Below, piece by piece: positions 25,471 to 36,265 of a DNA stretch of 64,000 nt. Location of the stretch: the NCBI RefSeq assembly GCF_028372415.1, contig NC_092873.1:347719390-347783389 (forward strand), given 5' to 3'. Each line of letters opens with the position of its first letter. Position 1 is the stretch's first letter. Position numbers and translations under genes: made by a program. This DNA comes from Notamacropus eugenii (Eukaryota; Chordata; Mammalia; Diprotodontia; Macropodidae). The notes beneath the pieces are model-generated. The model ran no database searches. It was not told the origin of the DNA and saw only the letters and a list, made by a program, of their open reading frames with translations.

Positions 25471-26028
25471 ACCATGTCTCTGAACTCTAGACAGGAGTAA
25501 TTGCAGTGAAGACAGCTGGAGGATGAGTTTCTAGACCTGTCTTTGCTAGTCTCATCTTGTGATCCTCCCTCTGGCTTTGCTTTCCCTGTCTCATTAGATT
25601 CCCTGTCTTTATAACTCTGAGTGCGGAAAGAAACACTGGTCAACTACCCAGGAGCCAACAAAGAAAAATTCTGTTTTGGATTTGGCTCTAATCAATAGAA
25701 AGAAATTGGTTGTTGACGCAGAAAATAATGGAAACCTTGGGGGAAAGTGATCAGTTCTTAGTGTTTGTGATAGAGGAAAGTATAAGCTGCAGCCATTTTG
25801 ATGGATTCTCTATCAGGCATTTGAAGAGAACAGATTTAAAAAGATTCAAAAGTGAGATGCAATGCATTCAAATTTATTACTACAGAAGAATTATTCCAGC
25901 CCAGGAGGGACAGGAAACTCAAAAAATGACATTTGAGAGACACAAAGAGAAACCATTCTGATGTAAAGGGAAAAGTTGTATCCGAAACTCACCAACCAGC
26001 TAAGAATATTGAAAGACCTGGTATAAAA

Positions 26029-26234
26029 TAGAAGTTCTTAAAGTGTGGGCCAGGGACCTTGAGAGCTCCCTGAGACTCACAAGGTCAAAACTATTTTTGT
26101 AATAATATTAATATTTTCTCTAAGATAGTAAATATTGATAACCATAACTCACATAAACAAATGCGCTTTGAAGGTGTTCAATAATTTTTGAGAGTTTAAA
26201 GAAATCCTGAGACCAAAAAGTTTGAGAACAACTA
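26029..26234 (+). mobile_element. Non-autonomous hAT DNA transposon (Charlie/ZBED-type ends)
   Basis: It starts TAGAAGTTCTTAAAGTGTGG and ends AAAGTTTGAGAACAACTA, matching the imperfect inverted ends of mammalian hAT elements (CAGTGGTTCTCAAAG...). It is flanked by an 8-bp duplication: GTATAAAA at 26021-26028 and GTATAGAA at 26235-26242 (7 of 8 identical). The internal phrases 'aggtcaaaactatttttgta' and 'ctgagaccaaaaagtttg' fit an internally deleted copy. No transposase frame. Confidence 0.8.
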
Positions 26235-26288
26235 GTATAGAAAATGGAAGCAGTAGAGTGCCCTAGGAGTCTTGCCCCATCATTATCA

Positions 26289-26522
26289 TTCATTTATGCC
26301 CTACTCTTCGTGATCCCTTTGGGGTTTTCTTGGCAAAGATACTGGAATGATTTGCCAGTTCCCTCTGCTGCTCGGTTGAAAGATGAGGAAACTGAGACAA
26401 ATAGAGTTAAGTGATTTGCCCAAGATTATACAGTTGGAAAATGTCTGAGTCTGGACTTGAACTTGGGTCTTCCTGACTTCAGGCCTCAGGCACTCTATCC
26501 ACTGCACTACCTAGCTGCTCTT
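26289..26522 (-). mobile_element. Marsupial tRNA-derived SINE, antisense
   Basis: Antisense tail 'tggggttttcttggcaaaga', core 'gatgaggaaactgagacaaa' and head 'ctctatccactgcactacct'. Same family as the copies at 25254, 47172, 59228 and 59833. It abuts the CR1/L3 element that follows. Confidence 0.85.
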
Positions 26523-27490
26523 CTTGGTCGTATGCTATTTAACATTTTTAACAATTGCTTGGATAAAGGAACAGTGCTGATCAGCTTTTTAGATAGGATG
26601 AAGTTGGGAGAAAGGCAACGCACTGGATAACTAGAGCAGGATTTAAAAAGACAGGTTAGATTCACTGGACTAAATCAAATAAGCTGAAACATGATAGGAA
26701 TAAATGTAAAAGTCTTACATCATAGTTCAGAAAATCAACCTCACAAGTGTCAGATGGGAATGACATGTGCAGAGAACCCTAGCCCCAAAGAAGACCTGAA
26801 AGTTGTTGGTAGTGGACTGCAAGCCCGAGATGAGTCAACTTGATGAGATGGCAAAACCCCTGATTCAGTCTTGGGCTTTCAGGGGCGAGGAGGCATTCAC
26901 TCTACTCTACTGTGGCATGCTCAGAATACATTATCCACATTGTGTTCCATGCATCACACCTTAGGAAGGACAATAACAAGCCTGAGAGGACAAGCTTGTC
27001 CAAAGAGGATGCGCAGGTGCTGAAGGGCCTCAAGTTCATGCCATAGAAACATGAGTTGACAGGATGGGGCATGCTTAGCCTGGAGAAGAGAATACCTAGG
27101 GGAGGGGGAGGGGAAGAGGGGCATGATATCTGTCTTCAAGTATTTGAAAGCCAGTCACCTGGAAGAAGGATTAGACTGACTTTACTTGGCCCTAGGGAGG
27201 CAGATCTGGGAGCAACAGGTGGGCATTGCAAAGGGGCTAAAAATAAGGGAAAACTTCCCAACCATTACAGCTATGCAAAAATGCAATGGATGGTCTCAGG
27301 GGTAGCATGTTCTCCCTTTCAGGAAGTCTTCAAACAGAGACTGGATGATCTAACCCAGGTTCAAATGCTAACTTACTATAGATGTGATCTTGGGCCAGTC
27401 ACAATTTCTGCGAGCCTCAGGTTTTTTCATCTGTAAAATTACAGGTTTGGACTCAACCTTCTAAGGTCCATTCCAGCTCTCAATCTGTGG
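26523..27490 (+). mobile_element. CR1/L3-type LINE fragment, sense
   Basis: The segment holds a series of diagnostic CR1/L3 ORF2 3' phrases in order: a diverged 'ttgcttggataaagg', 'aggatttaaaaagacaggtt', 'ataggaataaatgtaaaagt', 'ggcctcaagttcatgccata', 'cttagcctggagaagagaat' and 'tcaagtatttgaaagccagt'. It ends with 'ggaagtcttcaaacagagac' and 'ttggactcaacc'. Chicken CR1 has the same order. It is about 970 bp of 5'-truncated sequence without an intact frame. Confidence 0.75.
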
Positions 27491-27850
27491 TCTCATGCAT
27501 TTGTGTGCTCTAGAAGTAAATGTTTTTTTCTGGTATCAGTTGGACCCAATGGCCTCTGGGAATGTTCCCAATGGAACACTGAAGTTCTATAAAATGAATG
27601 TCCCCCTTTGGTCAATGTTCACAGAGTAGATCTATGCTATACATGGAGCATTAAACTTGGGGGACCCACTGGCAAAGGTCAATCAATCTTATGATGGCAT
27701 TTTCATTCATTACAATAACTTCTTGATTTGCACAAATAAAATTCTCTGTGAAGATTTTTGAAAAGAATTCTTTTTCCTGTCAGATTTTTTCCCCCATTTT
27801 TACTAACTCTAAGTTCATTTTCCTATCCTGTCAGACAGCTGTCATTAGGT

Positions 27851-27963
27851 TGTGAGTTCCTTGAGGGCAGGGACTATCTTATGTTTTTCTTTTTTTAATT
27901 CTCAGCACTCAACACAGTCTCTGGCACATAGCAGGTGCTTAATAAATGTTTACTTGATTGATA
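27851..27963 (+). mobile_element. L2 LINE 3' end
   Basis: 'tccttgagggcagggactat', 'tctctggcacatagcaggtg' and 'cttaataaatgtttacttga' identify an L2 3' terminus with TTGATTGAT tail. Confidence 0.85.
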
Positions 27964-28019
27964 TGAACCCTTGTTAGAAATTTGGACCCAGAAAAGTCCT
28001 AGGACAGGAGAGAAACCCA

Positions 28020-28175
28020 GAGGACATGTGGTTCAATCCTTTTTATTTTATAGATGAGGTAACTGAGTGCCACAGAGGAAAAATGCCTTGCCAAATGTCA
28101 TACAGTAAGCTAAAGGAAAAGGTAGAGCCTGAATCCAAGATTCCAGATTTCTAGTCCAGTGTTCAACATTATTCT
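28020..28175 (-). mobile_element. MIR-like SINE, antisense
   Basis: 'attttatagatgaggtaact' and 'gagtgccacagagg' followed by degenerate MIR sequence. Confidence 0.65.
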
Positions 28176-28574
28176 GCCCCTACACTTTGTGGGTCAGGAT
28201 CCACGGCTGGGGAAGGGACATAGGGAAGGTGCACAACATGGTTTCCACCAAAAACACTTGGACTCAAGTAGGTATTGATGCGGCAACCTTTAAAATCCAG
28301 TTCTTGGCTAGCTAAGAGAATAAGATCCTTCTATGATTACTCCACCCACCAAAATAAACCCTCCACAAGTTGTCAAGGTTATCAAGCTGTTTTTGTCGGA
28401 GCATCTATACAGCTCTTTATGTAAAGGACCTGTGATTTCATGACTGTGTCACAACTCCCTCTACCAGTGTAGATTGAATGACTTGCCCATGGTCAAACAG
28501 CTAGTAATCAATCAATTAACCAGTATTTATTAAGTGTTGTGCTATGCCAGAAACAGTGCCAAAGACTGGACATG

Positions 28575-28825
28575 AATAATAGCTAACATTTATGAAATAC
28601 TTTTCAAAGAACTTTACAAGTATCTCATTTTATCTTCAAAACAACCCTGAGAGGTGGGTATTATTATTATCCCTATTTTACAGAGGGGGAAATTGAGGCA
28701 CAGAGATTTTTTAAAATCACTTGCCCAGGATCACACAGATAACCAATGCCTGAGATAGAATTTCAATTCACATATTCCTGATGCCAAACCTGATGTTCTG
28801 TTCTGCTACCTAAACACCTTTGAGC
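28575..28825 (-). mobile_element. MIR SINE, antisense
   Basis: 'atagctaacatttatgaaat', 'ttacaagtatctcattttat', 'attttacagagggggaaatt' and 'gcccaggatcacacagataa' show a long antisense MIR copy. A short stretch at 28500-28570 (aatcaatcaattaaccagta) is a separate repeat end. Confidence 0.75.
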
Positions 28826-29103
28826 CTGTCTTTCTAATTCTAAGTTTATTTTTCTATGCACTAAGTTATGTTGCCTGTCATGTGATTTTATTTTATATGG
28901 AAAAAGAGGAAAGCCCAGAGTGAGGAGTGCTTTTTTAATTCATTGCAAGCCTTATGGACAGATGATAAAACCACAATATCTGAACTCCCACTTCAAATTT
29001 CAAGTCCAGAACATCCTTATGTTGCTTTTCCAGCAAGTAATCAATCCAACCTGGACTCACCAGAACTAATCCAGGCACCTGGGAGCAAACTTAGTGATTC
29101 AGG

Positions 29104-29188
29104 AGGAAGGAAGGAAGGAAGGAAGGAAGGAAGGAAGGAAGGAAGGAAGGAAGGAAGGAAGGAAGGAAGGAAGGAAGGAAGGAAGGAA
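29104..29188 (+). repeat. (GGAA)n microsatellite
   Basis: About 85 bp of nearly perfect GGAA/AAGG tetranucleotide repeat, followed by less regular purine-rich sequence to about 29262. The open frames across it are repeat artefacts. Confidence 0.97.
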
Positions 29189-29264
29189 AAGATGAAAAGG
29201 AGGTAAGGGAGGGGAGGGAAAAAGGGAAGAATAAAGGGAAGGAGGAAGGGAGGGAGGGAAAAAA

Positions 29265-29350
29265 CATTTAAATGCCTCTGTGTGCCAGGCCCTGTGCTAA
29301 GCACTTTACAAATATCATCTCATCTGATCCTCACAATAACCTGAGCAGGT
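29265..29350 (-). mobile_element. MIR fragment, antisense, part 1
   Basis: 'ctgtgctaagcactttacaa' and 'atctgatcctcacaataacc' are the antisense 3' half of MIR. A matching second half is found at 32425-32550 beyond the half-L1, so the original MIR was probably split by insertions. Confidence 0.65.
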
Positions 29351-29411
29351 AGGGGCTTCTAAACTGGGCTTAGGAAAAGGATCTCATCCTTTAAAAGAAC
29401 AAAGTTTGTTC

Positions 29412-29426
29412 AAGATGGATATGGTA
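29412..29426 (+). repeat. Target-site duplication, left (half-L1)
   Basis: aagatggatatggta immediately precedes the half-L1 5' end; the right copy is at 32351-32365. Confidence 0.8.
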
Positions 29427-30159
29427 GGGGTGGAGCCAAGATGGCAGAGTGGAAAGATGGATCTGCTTTAGCTCTTCCCCCATAGCCCATAAAATAACTG
29501 TAAAAAATAACTCTAAACAAATTCTAGAGCATCAGAAGCCACAAAACAACAGGGTGAAAGAGATTTTCAGCCCAAGACAGGAAAGGCCTATCACACTGGG
29601 CGCAGAGCAGAGCGCAGCCCAGCTTTGGCTGCATGGCGTGGCCCAGACAGAATTGGAGCAGGCTTCAAGGCATATAATCCTGGGTAGCAGCTGCAGCTCC
29701 CAGATTTCTCAACCCACAAATACCAAAGACAGCTTCAAAGGTCAGTGAGAAAGCTCTTTCACCTGGGTTAGAAAGGAGTGCGGTCTGGCTCCAGCCCCAG
29801 CCCCAGCTTGGCAGCAGCCACTGCAGCAGAAACATCTACTCTTGGAGCTCTTGGCCTAAAGACCCTGGAGGAATCGAGCAGCTGATCTGGATCTGGATCT
29901 CTGAGTGGTGGTCCTGGGGTGAGGGGGAGGGCTGGCATGGTGGAGCTGGTGGTGGCAGTGGAGAGGGAACCCTACTCGCATTTCCAGGACAAAAAAGAGT
30001 TCTTGTTGTTGCTCACAGACAAGAGCACAGGTAGGCCAGGAGAGGAGTAAACTCCTCTCCCTTGATTGTGCCACCTTGGAGGAACTGAGAATTTACAGGT
30101 CCCTAGAGTATACCTTCCACTTGACAAAGGACTCAAAAGTCAAGTAACTGGCTGGGAAA

Positions 30160-31200
30160 ATGCCCAAAAAAGGGAAAAAAAAATAAGACTATAGAAGGTC
30201 ACTTTCTTGGTGAAAAGGTGTTTTCTTCCATCCTTTTAGATGAGGAGGAACAAAGCATACCATCAGAGGAAGACACCAAAGTCAAGGCTTCTACATCCAA
30301 AACCTCCAAAAAAATAAGCAGTGGTCTCAGTCCATGGAAGAGCTCAAAAAGGATTTTGAAAATTATGTAAGAGAGGTGGAGGAAAAATTGGGAAAAGAAA
30401 TGAGAGCAATGCAAGAAAATCATGAAAAGTGAGTCAACAGCTTGCTAAAGGAGAACCAAAAAAATGATGAAGAAAATAACACCTTTAAAAATAGACTAAC
30501 CCAAATGGCAAAAGAGGTCCAAAAAGCTAATGAGGAGGAAAATGCTTTAAAAAGCAGAATTGGCCAAATGGAAAAGGAGGTTCAAAAGCTCAATGAAGAA
30601 AAGAGTTCTTTAAAAATTAGAATGGAGCAGATGGAAGCTAATGTCTTTATGAGGAATCAAGAAATTATAAAACAAAACCAAAAGAATGAAAAAATAGAAG
30701 ACAATGTGAAATATCTCACAGGGAAAACAACTGACCTGGAAAACAGATCCAGGAGACATAATTTAAAAATTATGGGTCTACCTGAAAAACATGATAAAAA
30801 ATAGCCTAGACATCATCTTCCAACAAATTATCAAGGAAAACTGCCCTGATATTCTAGAACCAGAGGGTAAAATAGAAATGGAAAGAAATCACCAATCACC
30901 TCCTGAAAGAGATCCCCAAAGGAAAACTCCTAGGAATATTATAGCCAAATTCCAGAGTTCCCAGGTCAAGGAGAAAATGTTACAAGCAGCCAGAAAGAAA
31001 CAATTCAAGTATTGTGGAAGAACTATCAGGATAACACAGGATTTAGCAGCTTCTACACTAAGGGATTGAAGGGCTTGGAATATGATATTCCAGAGGTGAA
31101 AGGAGATAGGATTAAAACCAAGAATCACCTACCTAGCAAAACTGAGTATAATACTTCAGAAGAAAATGAAATTTCAATGAAATAGAGGACTTCCAAGCAT
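30160..31200 (+). pseudogene. L1-type ORF1p of the half-L1, frame-broken
   Basis: The frame encodes an N-terminal basic start (MPKKGKK) and a long coiled coil of heptad-like repeats (30330-30660, e.g. KSRIGQMEKEVQKLNEE). An RNA-binding RRM/C-terminal domain follows (LENRSRRHNLKIMGLPE at 30736-30786 and PRNIIAKFQSSQVKEKMLQA near 30930-30990). This is the trimeric nucleic-acid chaperone architecture of L1 ORF1p. Breaks are an A-run frameshift near 30175-30185, further frame loss near 30310, an in-frame TGA near 30430, a frameshift in an A-run near 30795-30800, and loss of frame around 31065-31100. It cannot make a full protein now. Confidence 0.75.
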
Positions 31201-31388
31201 TCTTGTTGAAAAGACCAAAGCTGAATAGAAAATTTGACTTTCAAATACAAGAATCAAGAGAAACATGAAAAGGTAAACAGGAAAGAGAAGGCTTAAGGAA
31301 TTTATTAAAGTTGAACTGTTTACATTCCATGGAAAGATGTTATTTGTAACTCATGGAACCTTTTTCAGTATTAGGGTAGTTAGAGGGA

Positions 31389-31392
31389 GTGT

Positions 31393-31436
<44 letters not shown>
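31389..31436 (+). repeat. (GT)n microsatellite in half-L1 3'UTR
   Basis: About 48 bp of GT repeats with one interruption, followed by TGTATG-rich sequence to about 31515. Confidence 0.95.
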
Positions 31437-31438
<2 letters not shown>

Positions 31439-32350
31439 GTGTGTATGGATATGTATGTATGTGTGTATTATATATGTGTAGGTATGTATATGTACATATG
31501 TGTGTATATCTAGAGAGAGAGATAGACAGAGGTCACAGGGTGAGCAGAATAAGAAGGGAGAGTACCTAAAAAAAAATTTACTGTTGAATGGAATGTACTA
31601 GGAGTAAGAGAAAGGGAGAGGTAGAATGTAGCAAATCATCTCACATAAAAGAGGGAAGAAAGAGCTTTTACAATGGAAGAGAATAGGGGAGAAATGAAAG
31701 AAAATAACTGAGTCTTACTCTCATGGGATTTGACTTAAGGAAGGAATAATACACATTCAGTTGGATATGGAAATCTATTTTACCCTGCAGGAGGCAAGGG
31801 GGAAGGGGAAAGGAGAGGGAAGAAAATAGAAGGGACAGCAAATTGAGGAAAGGGATACTAAGAAGCAAATACTATTGTGGGAGGACAGGTCAAGGGAGAG
31901 AATAGAATAAATGAAGGACAGGTTAGGACAGAGGGAAATGTGGTTAGTCTTTTACAACATAAATATGGAAGTGCTTTGCATTATTACACATGTATGACCT
32001 ATGTATGAATTGCTTGTTTTCTCAGTGAGGGTGGGTAGGGAGGGAGGAAGAGAATATGAAATTCAAAGTTTTAAGAATGAATGTTAAAAATTGTTTTAGC
32101 ATGTAACTAAAAATTAAACTATACAGGCAATAGAGTATAGAAATCTATTTTGCCCTACAGGAAAATAGAGGGAAAGGGAGATGGAAGAAGGGCGGGTAAT
32201 AGAAGGGAGGACAGACTGGAGGAAAGGGTAGATGGGGTGTATACTGTCCTGGGGTGGGGGTGAGGAGAGATGGGGAAAAAGTTTTGAATTCAGATTCTTG
32301 TGGAAGTGAATGTTAAGAACTGAAAAATAAATAAATTGCATATTTTAAAA

Positions 32351-32365
32351 AAGATGGATATAGTA
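32351..32365 (+). repeat. Target-site duplication, right (half-L1)
   Basis: aagatggatatagta directly follows the A-rich tail and differs from the left copy at one of 15 positions. Confidence 0.8.
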
Positions 32366-32424
32366 AATTAAGAGAATAAGAATAAATGATACAAAGAGAA
32401 ACAAAGCACAAAAAAAAAATAAAT

Positions 32425-32550
32425 GATGCCAACAGAGATATTATTCCCATTTTATAGTTGAGGAAACTGAGGCAAAGTTGAAGTGACTTGCTCAGGATGA
32501 CACAGCTAGTAAGTCTCCAAGGTCAGATTTGAATTCAAACCTTCATGAGT
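32425..32550 (-). mobile_element. MIR fragment, antisense, part 2
   Basis: 'ttattcccattttatagttg', 'aggaaactgaggcaaagttg' and 'gacacagctagtaagtctcc' continue the antisense MIR begun at 29265. Confidence 0.7.
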
Positions 32551-32849
32551 GAAAAAAGAGGGAGCGAAAGTTCAACCAACACCCTTAGGCATGGTACTAT
32601 TTCATTAGAATTGGGGGTGAGGGAGGAGGGAGACTGTATTTGCCTCTTCTGTGTACCCAAGAAGTATGTGTCATGTCTCTGGTTGCATCATTTATTTTTA
32701 CTGTCTTAATTGACCATAGCCATCTTGAATAACTCGATCTGTGTTCTTTCCCCTAACCCCAGTTTGGAAGCATCAGCAAACCTAGTGACCACTTCTGGGC
32801 CTCTGTATACACTGTAACTCCCCCCACCATTACTGAAATGTCATCATCC

Positions 32850-33122
32850 CTCCTCATTTCAGTCTCTAAATTCAGTTACTTCAAAATCCAATTTAGGTGC
32901 CACCCCTTAAGGGAAGCCTTTCCTCGTTCCTTTCCCACTCCCTTGAGTTCTTTTTCTCCTCTAATAACTATCCACATACTTATCTGTATCCCCCTAGTGG
33001 AATGTAAACTCCCTAAGTTATTTAAGGGCAAGGACTGGTGGGGGGGTTGTTTGGGGTCTTTGTATCCTCAGTACCTAGTATAGTGCCTTGCACACAGTAG
33101 GCATTTAATAAACACATTCTAT
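32850..33122 (+). mobile_element. L2 LINE 3' region
   Basis: 'gtgccaccccttaagggaag', 'taagggcaaggactggtggg' and 'gcctagtatagtgccttgca'-like text ending 'ggcatttaataaacacat' (approximate reading) place this as an L2 3' end. Confidence 0.75.
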
Positions 33123-33214
33123 ATTGGACTAGACTAGATTGGATTGGATTAGATCATGTGCACTATTTTATCCAAAACCTTGCTCAAATCAAAAGACCAA
33201 AATATTGCATCTTC

Positions 33215-33355
33215 ATGCTAACCACATACTAATAGAAAAGTGATATATTCAGGATGCAAAATGAGACACATGTTTTTGGACGTGGCCAATGAAAGAATTT
33301 GTTTTGCTTGATTATGCATATTTATTTCAGAGGTTTTCTTTTATTTTTGAATTTT
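33215..33355 (+). mobile_element. Unclassified A-rich retroposon end, copy 1
   Basis: 'tttttggacgtggccaatga', 'ttttgcttgattatgcatat' and 'tttcagaggttttctttt' match, with divergence, the segment at 39300-39460. It looks like the 3' part of an L1-mobilised marsupial family. Confidence 0.45.
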
Positions 33356-34450
33356 TTAAAAAAATTATTTTTAACATTCATTTTCTTTAAAATTTTGGTA
33401 CCAATTTCTCTCCCCCTCCCATTGAGAAGACAAGCAATATGATGTCAATCATACATGTGAAATCATGCAAAATGTATTACCATATTAGCCATGTCACAAA
33501 AGAAGAGAAAAAAGAAAAAGAAAGTGGAAAAACTATACTTCAATTTGAAGTCATCCATTTTGTCTCTCTGGAGGTGGATGGCACTTTTTTCATCATGAAT
33601 CTTTCTGTAATTGACATGAATAATTGTACTGATCAGAGTATCTAAGTCCTTCACTGTGAAACATTGTTACAATATTGCTATTACTGTGTACAATGATCTC
33701 CTGGTTCTCCTCACTTTACTCTGCATCAATTCACATAGGTCTTCCCAGTTTTTTTCTGAAAAAGGTTTTTCCCCTTCATCATTCCTTATAGTACAATAGT
33801 ATTCCAACACAATCATATGCCACAACTAGTTCAGTCATTCCCTAATTGATGGGCATTTCCTCCATTTACAATTCTTTGCTACCACAAAAAGAGCTGCTAT
33901 AAATATTTTTGTACATATACATCCTTTTCTTTTTTCTTTGATATCTTTGGAGTACAGACCTAGCAGTGGTATTGCTGGGTCAAAGGGTATCCACAATTTT
34001 ACAGTCCTTTGGGTATAGTTTTAAATTGTTCTCCAGCATGGTTGAATCAGTTCACAACTTCAGCAACAATATATTAGTGTCCTTATTTTTCCACATTCCC
34101 TCCAACAGTTGTTACTTTCCTTTTCTGCCATGTCAGCCAGTCTGATAGGTGTGAAGTAAAACCTCAGAGATGTTTTAATTTGCATTTCTCTAATTAATAG
34201 TGATTTAGAGCATTTTTTCACATGACTATAGATAGCTTTGATTTCTCCTTCTGAAAACTGCCTGTTCATATCCTTTACTATTTATCAATTGACAAATGGC
34301 ACTTATCTTTATAAGCTTGACTCAGTTTTCCACATTTTTGAGAAATGAGGCCTTTATCAGAGAAGCCTGCTGTAAAATTTTTTCCCAGTTTCCTTCTTTC
34401 CTTTTAATTTTGACTCCATTGGTTTGTTTGTGTAAAAACTTTTCAAGTGA
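33356..34450 (-). mobile_element. L1 3' part (ORF2 end and 3'UTR), antisense
   Basis: Antisense L1 landmarks in order are 'tttttaacattcattttctt' (3' end), 'attgagaagacaagcaatat', 'ttgatgggcatttcctccat', 'tattgctgggtcaaagggta', 'aattgttctccagcatggtt' and 'tttaatttgcatttctctaa'. They correspond to the 3'UTR and the C-terminal end of ORF2. It is truncated near 34450. Confidence 0.8.
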
Positions 34451-35194
34451 ATTAGATTTAAGTGAGGGAGGAATGTCAGCAGCCTCACTTTCTCCTCTGG
34501 AGTCATGTGGGTCCAGTGGCAAAATTTATATCAGGACAACTGAAGATGACCCCAGGTTCTTTGTAGAACCATGCCAGATAACTCTCTATAGCCTGATATC
34601 TTCAAGGGATTCACATATTAACTTCATCCCAAGTATAGAAGGTAAAACTTCTGTACAAATAGGTGCTATCTCCTCTTTTCAACTGGTCTTTTGCTTGGGA
34701 ATCAGGCTACAATATAGCCTCTTTTTTCTCTAAGGTAGAGTTGAATAGTATCAGCACACTTAATGAAGCCCACTGTGACTGCATACATTGTCCTCTCCAT
34801 TCATGAAACATCATCCAACCTCATCCCTGCCTCTTAGAATCCTCAACTCCCCACCATCACCCCAAGTGATCTAGTTAATTGTCTAGCAGAAGTTTAAATG
34901 AGAACTTCAATAAGTTATTGAACCTCTGACCATTATGTCTCTCCCTCTATGTTCCCTGCTAGTTATCTGTAACCTTAAGGTTATTTAGTCCAAGATCTCT
35001 GTCATTTAGGCCTGGAAGGCTTGGTTCCATTTCAAGTTACCTAGGAACCCAAATATCTGGACAACCTGGAAGCTGAACAGGAATTTCTTGGGAAGGAGGA
35101 TAAAGAGTGATTGCTACCCAATTTCCACCCATCCTTCCCTTCTCCTTCTACTGTTAACCCAAACCCTGTACTTTCTTTCTGGTCTGCCCCTTAC

Positions 35195-35683
35195 CTCCAT
35201 TCTTTACTTGCAGGTGTGGACATCATAGATACGGATACACTCTTGGCAGCTGACGTAGCAACACCAATGAAAGATGCAATGACATTTCTCCTTTCGCTTC
35301 TCTGTCCGTGTGTTGTGGCCTCGGCCACAGCACAGCAGGTCACAGCCATCTATCCCATGGGAGGTGACATTACAAGTCCGGTCCCTTGTTCCAAAGGACC
35401 CAGTCTCAGGATTGGGTTCACAGAAATTGGGGGAGTTCTCATAATAGACCAGGTCCCGTTCAGTAGGTGGTTTGAAGAGTGCATACTTGGCCCGCAGGGT
35501 CTCTACCCATCCCCTTGACTCTCGGTGTTTCTCTACCACCATCTCAGAGGCACTGTCATACTTGTCCTTGAGGAAGTCACCGATGGCCCGGAAGTCAGGC
35601 TGGGCCCACCAACATGTCTTCACTTCGCAGCTCCCTGAGAGCCCATGACACTTACATTTGAGGTGCATGTGGTCCAGGATAGT
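35195..35683 (-). CDS. WNT3: WNT3 exon 4 (C-terminal coding exon, stop at 35204)
   Basis: The minus-strand exon encodes 159 residues from [19 protein letters not shown] to the terminal [10 protein letters not shown] and a TAA stop. It carries the CHGLSGSC motif whose serine receives palmitoleate in Wnt proteins, an N-glycosylation sequon (NVT) and the cysteine-rich C-terminal domain ending [14 protein letters not shown]. Residues [19 protein letters not shown] distinguish WNT3 from WNT3A. The acceptor is cttcccacag at 35684 on. The donor GAG|GTAAGG follows nine bases after the stop (exon end 35195), implying a non-coding exon 5. Wnt3 is a secreted ligand for Frizzled/LRP receptors. Human has Ser where this copy has Ala in [10 protein letters not shown]. 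Confidence 0.98.
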
Positions 35684-36265
35684 CTGTGGGAAGGAGAGGG
35701 ACCAAAGCAGCCACAGTATATCTCAGGATTCCCATTCCCTCTTTTTAAGGCTATCTATAACTATGAATCATCCTTAGGCCTCAAGCAGGGCAAAAATTCA
35801 TCACCTCCCACAATTGTCATTCTGGGTTCTTTCTAACTCAATACCCCACTCTCTCTTCCTTCCCTCACTTCTGTGAGCCTCTCCTTTTTTGTCTAGGAAG
35901 GTGAACAGAAGGGGAAACTGAGGTCTAGAATTGGGAAAGGACTGAGCCCATTTCTGATAGCAAGTAAAATGGCAGAGCTGGAGAGGAGACCTAGATTCCC
36001 TGTTGACTTCCCCTCTTAACTCATAAACAGCTAGATCAGTGTTCCTGAAAGACAAGGGCTCCTAGGCCAAAAATGGTCCAGTCAATGGGGAAGTGGCAAT
36101 GCTAGGAGCGGTATGGAAGGTGCTCTAGGAGCATAAATTGAAGGCCTTGAGACCTGAAAAGAACTAGAGTAGAGGAATAGGAGTGGAAGGGAGGGGGACC
36201 AGAAGAAGAATGGAGGTTAGAGAGAGCAAGACTGGGGTAGGGGTGGGGTGGGGAGTCTTACTCAC
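35684..36265 (-). other. WNT3: WNT3 intron 3
   Basis: A 582-bp phase-0 intron with donor GTGAGTAAG and acceptor cttcccacag. It holds a degenerate MIR-like stretch near 35900-36010 and nothing else recognisable. Confidence 0.9.

Larger units (their letters stand above)
29427..32350 (+). mobile_element. Full-length half-L1 (HAL1-like) retrotransposon, ORF1 only
   Basis: This 2924-bp element starts GGGGTGGAGCCAAGATGGCA, an L1-type 5' end. It has a 5'UTR to about 30159, an ORF1 from ATG at 30160 to about 31200, then an L1-type 3'UTR with a (GT)n block (31389-31436) and a degenerate A-rich tail. There is no ORF2 (endonuclease/reverse transcriptase) anywhere inside. A 15-bp target duplication with one mismatch flanks it (29412-29426 and 32351-32365), so both ends are original. 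ORF1-only L1 derivatives are known as HAL1; they must borrow L1 machinery in trans. HAL1 membership is my inference. Confidence 0.8.
23708..35194 (-). other. WNT3: WNT3 intron 4, overview
   Basis: If the exon 5 call is right this intron is 11.5 kb. Its first part in plus coordinates (23708-25250) is still repeat-poor and shows no exon. From 25254 it fills with SINEs, a hAT element, a CR1/L3 LINE, a GGAA tract, a full-length half-L1, L2 ends and an L1 3' part. The stretch 34450-35194 holds an unclassified repeat-like segment and unique sequence. Confidence 0.55.

Noticed and set aside
28943..29304. Frames encoding RKEG or LPSF repeats
   Set aside because: Direct translation of the GGAA microsatellite.
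30889..31128. 79-codon minus-strand frame
   Set aside because: Antisense shadow of the half-L1 ORF1 C-terminal domain.
35111..35518. 135-codon plus-strand open frame over WNT3 exon 4
   Set aside because: It is the antisense shadow of the WNT3 coding exon; no independent similarity or promoter.
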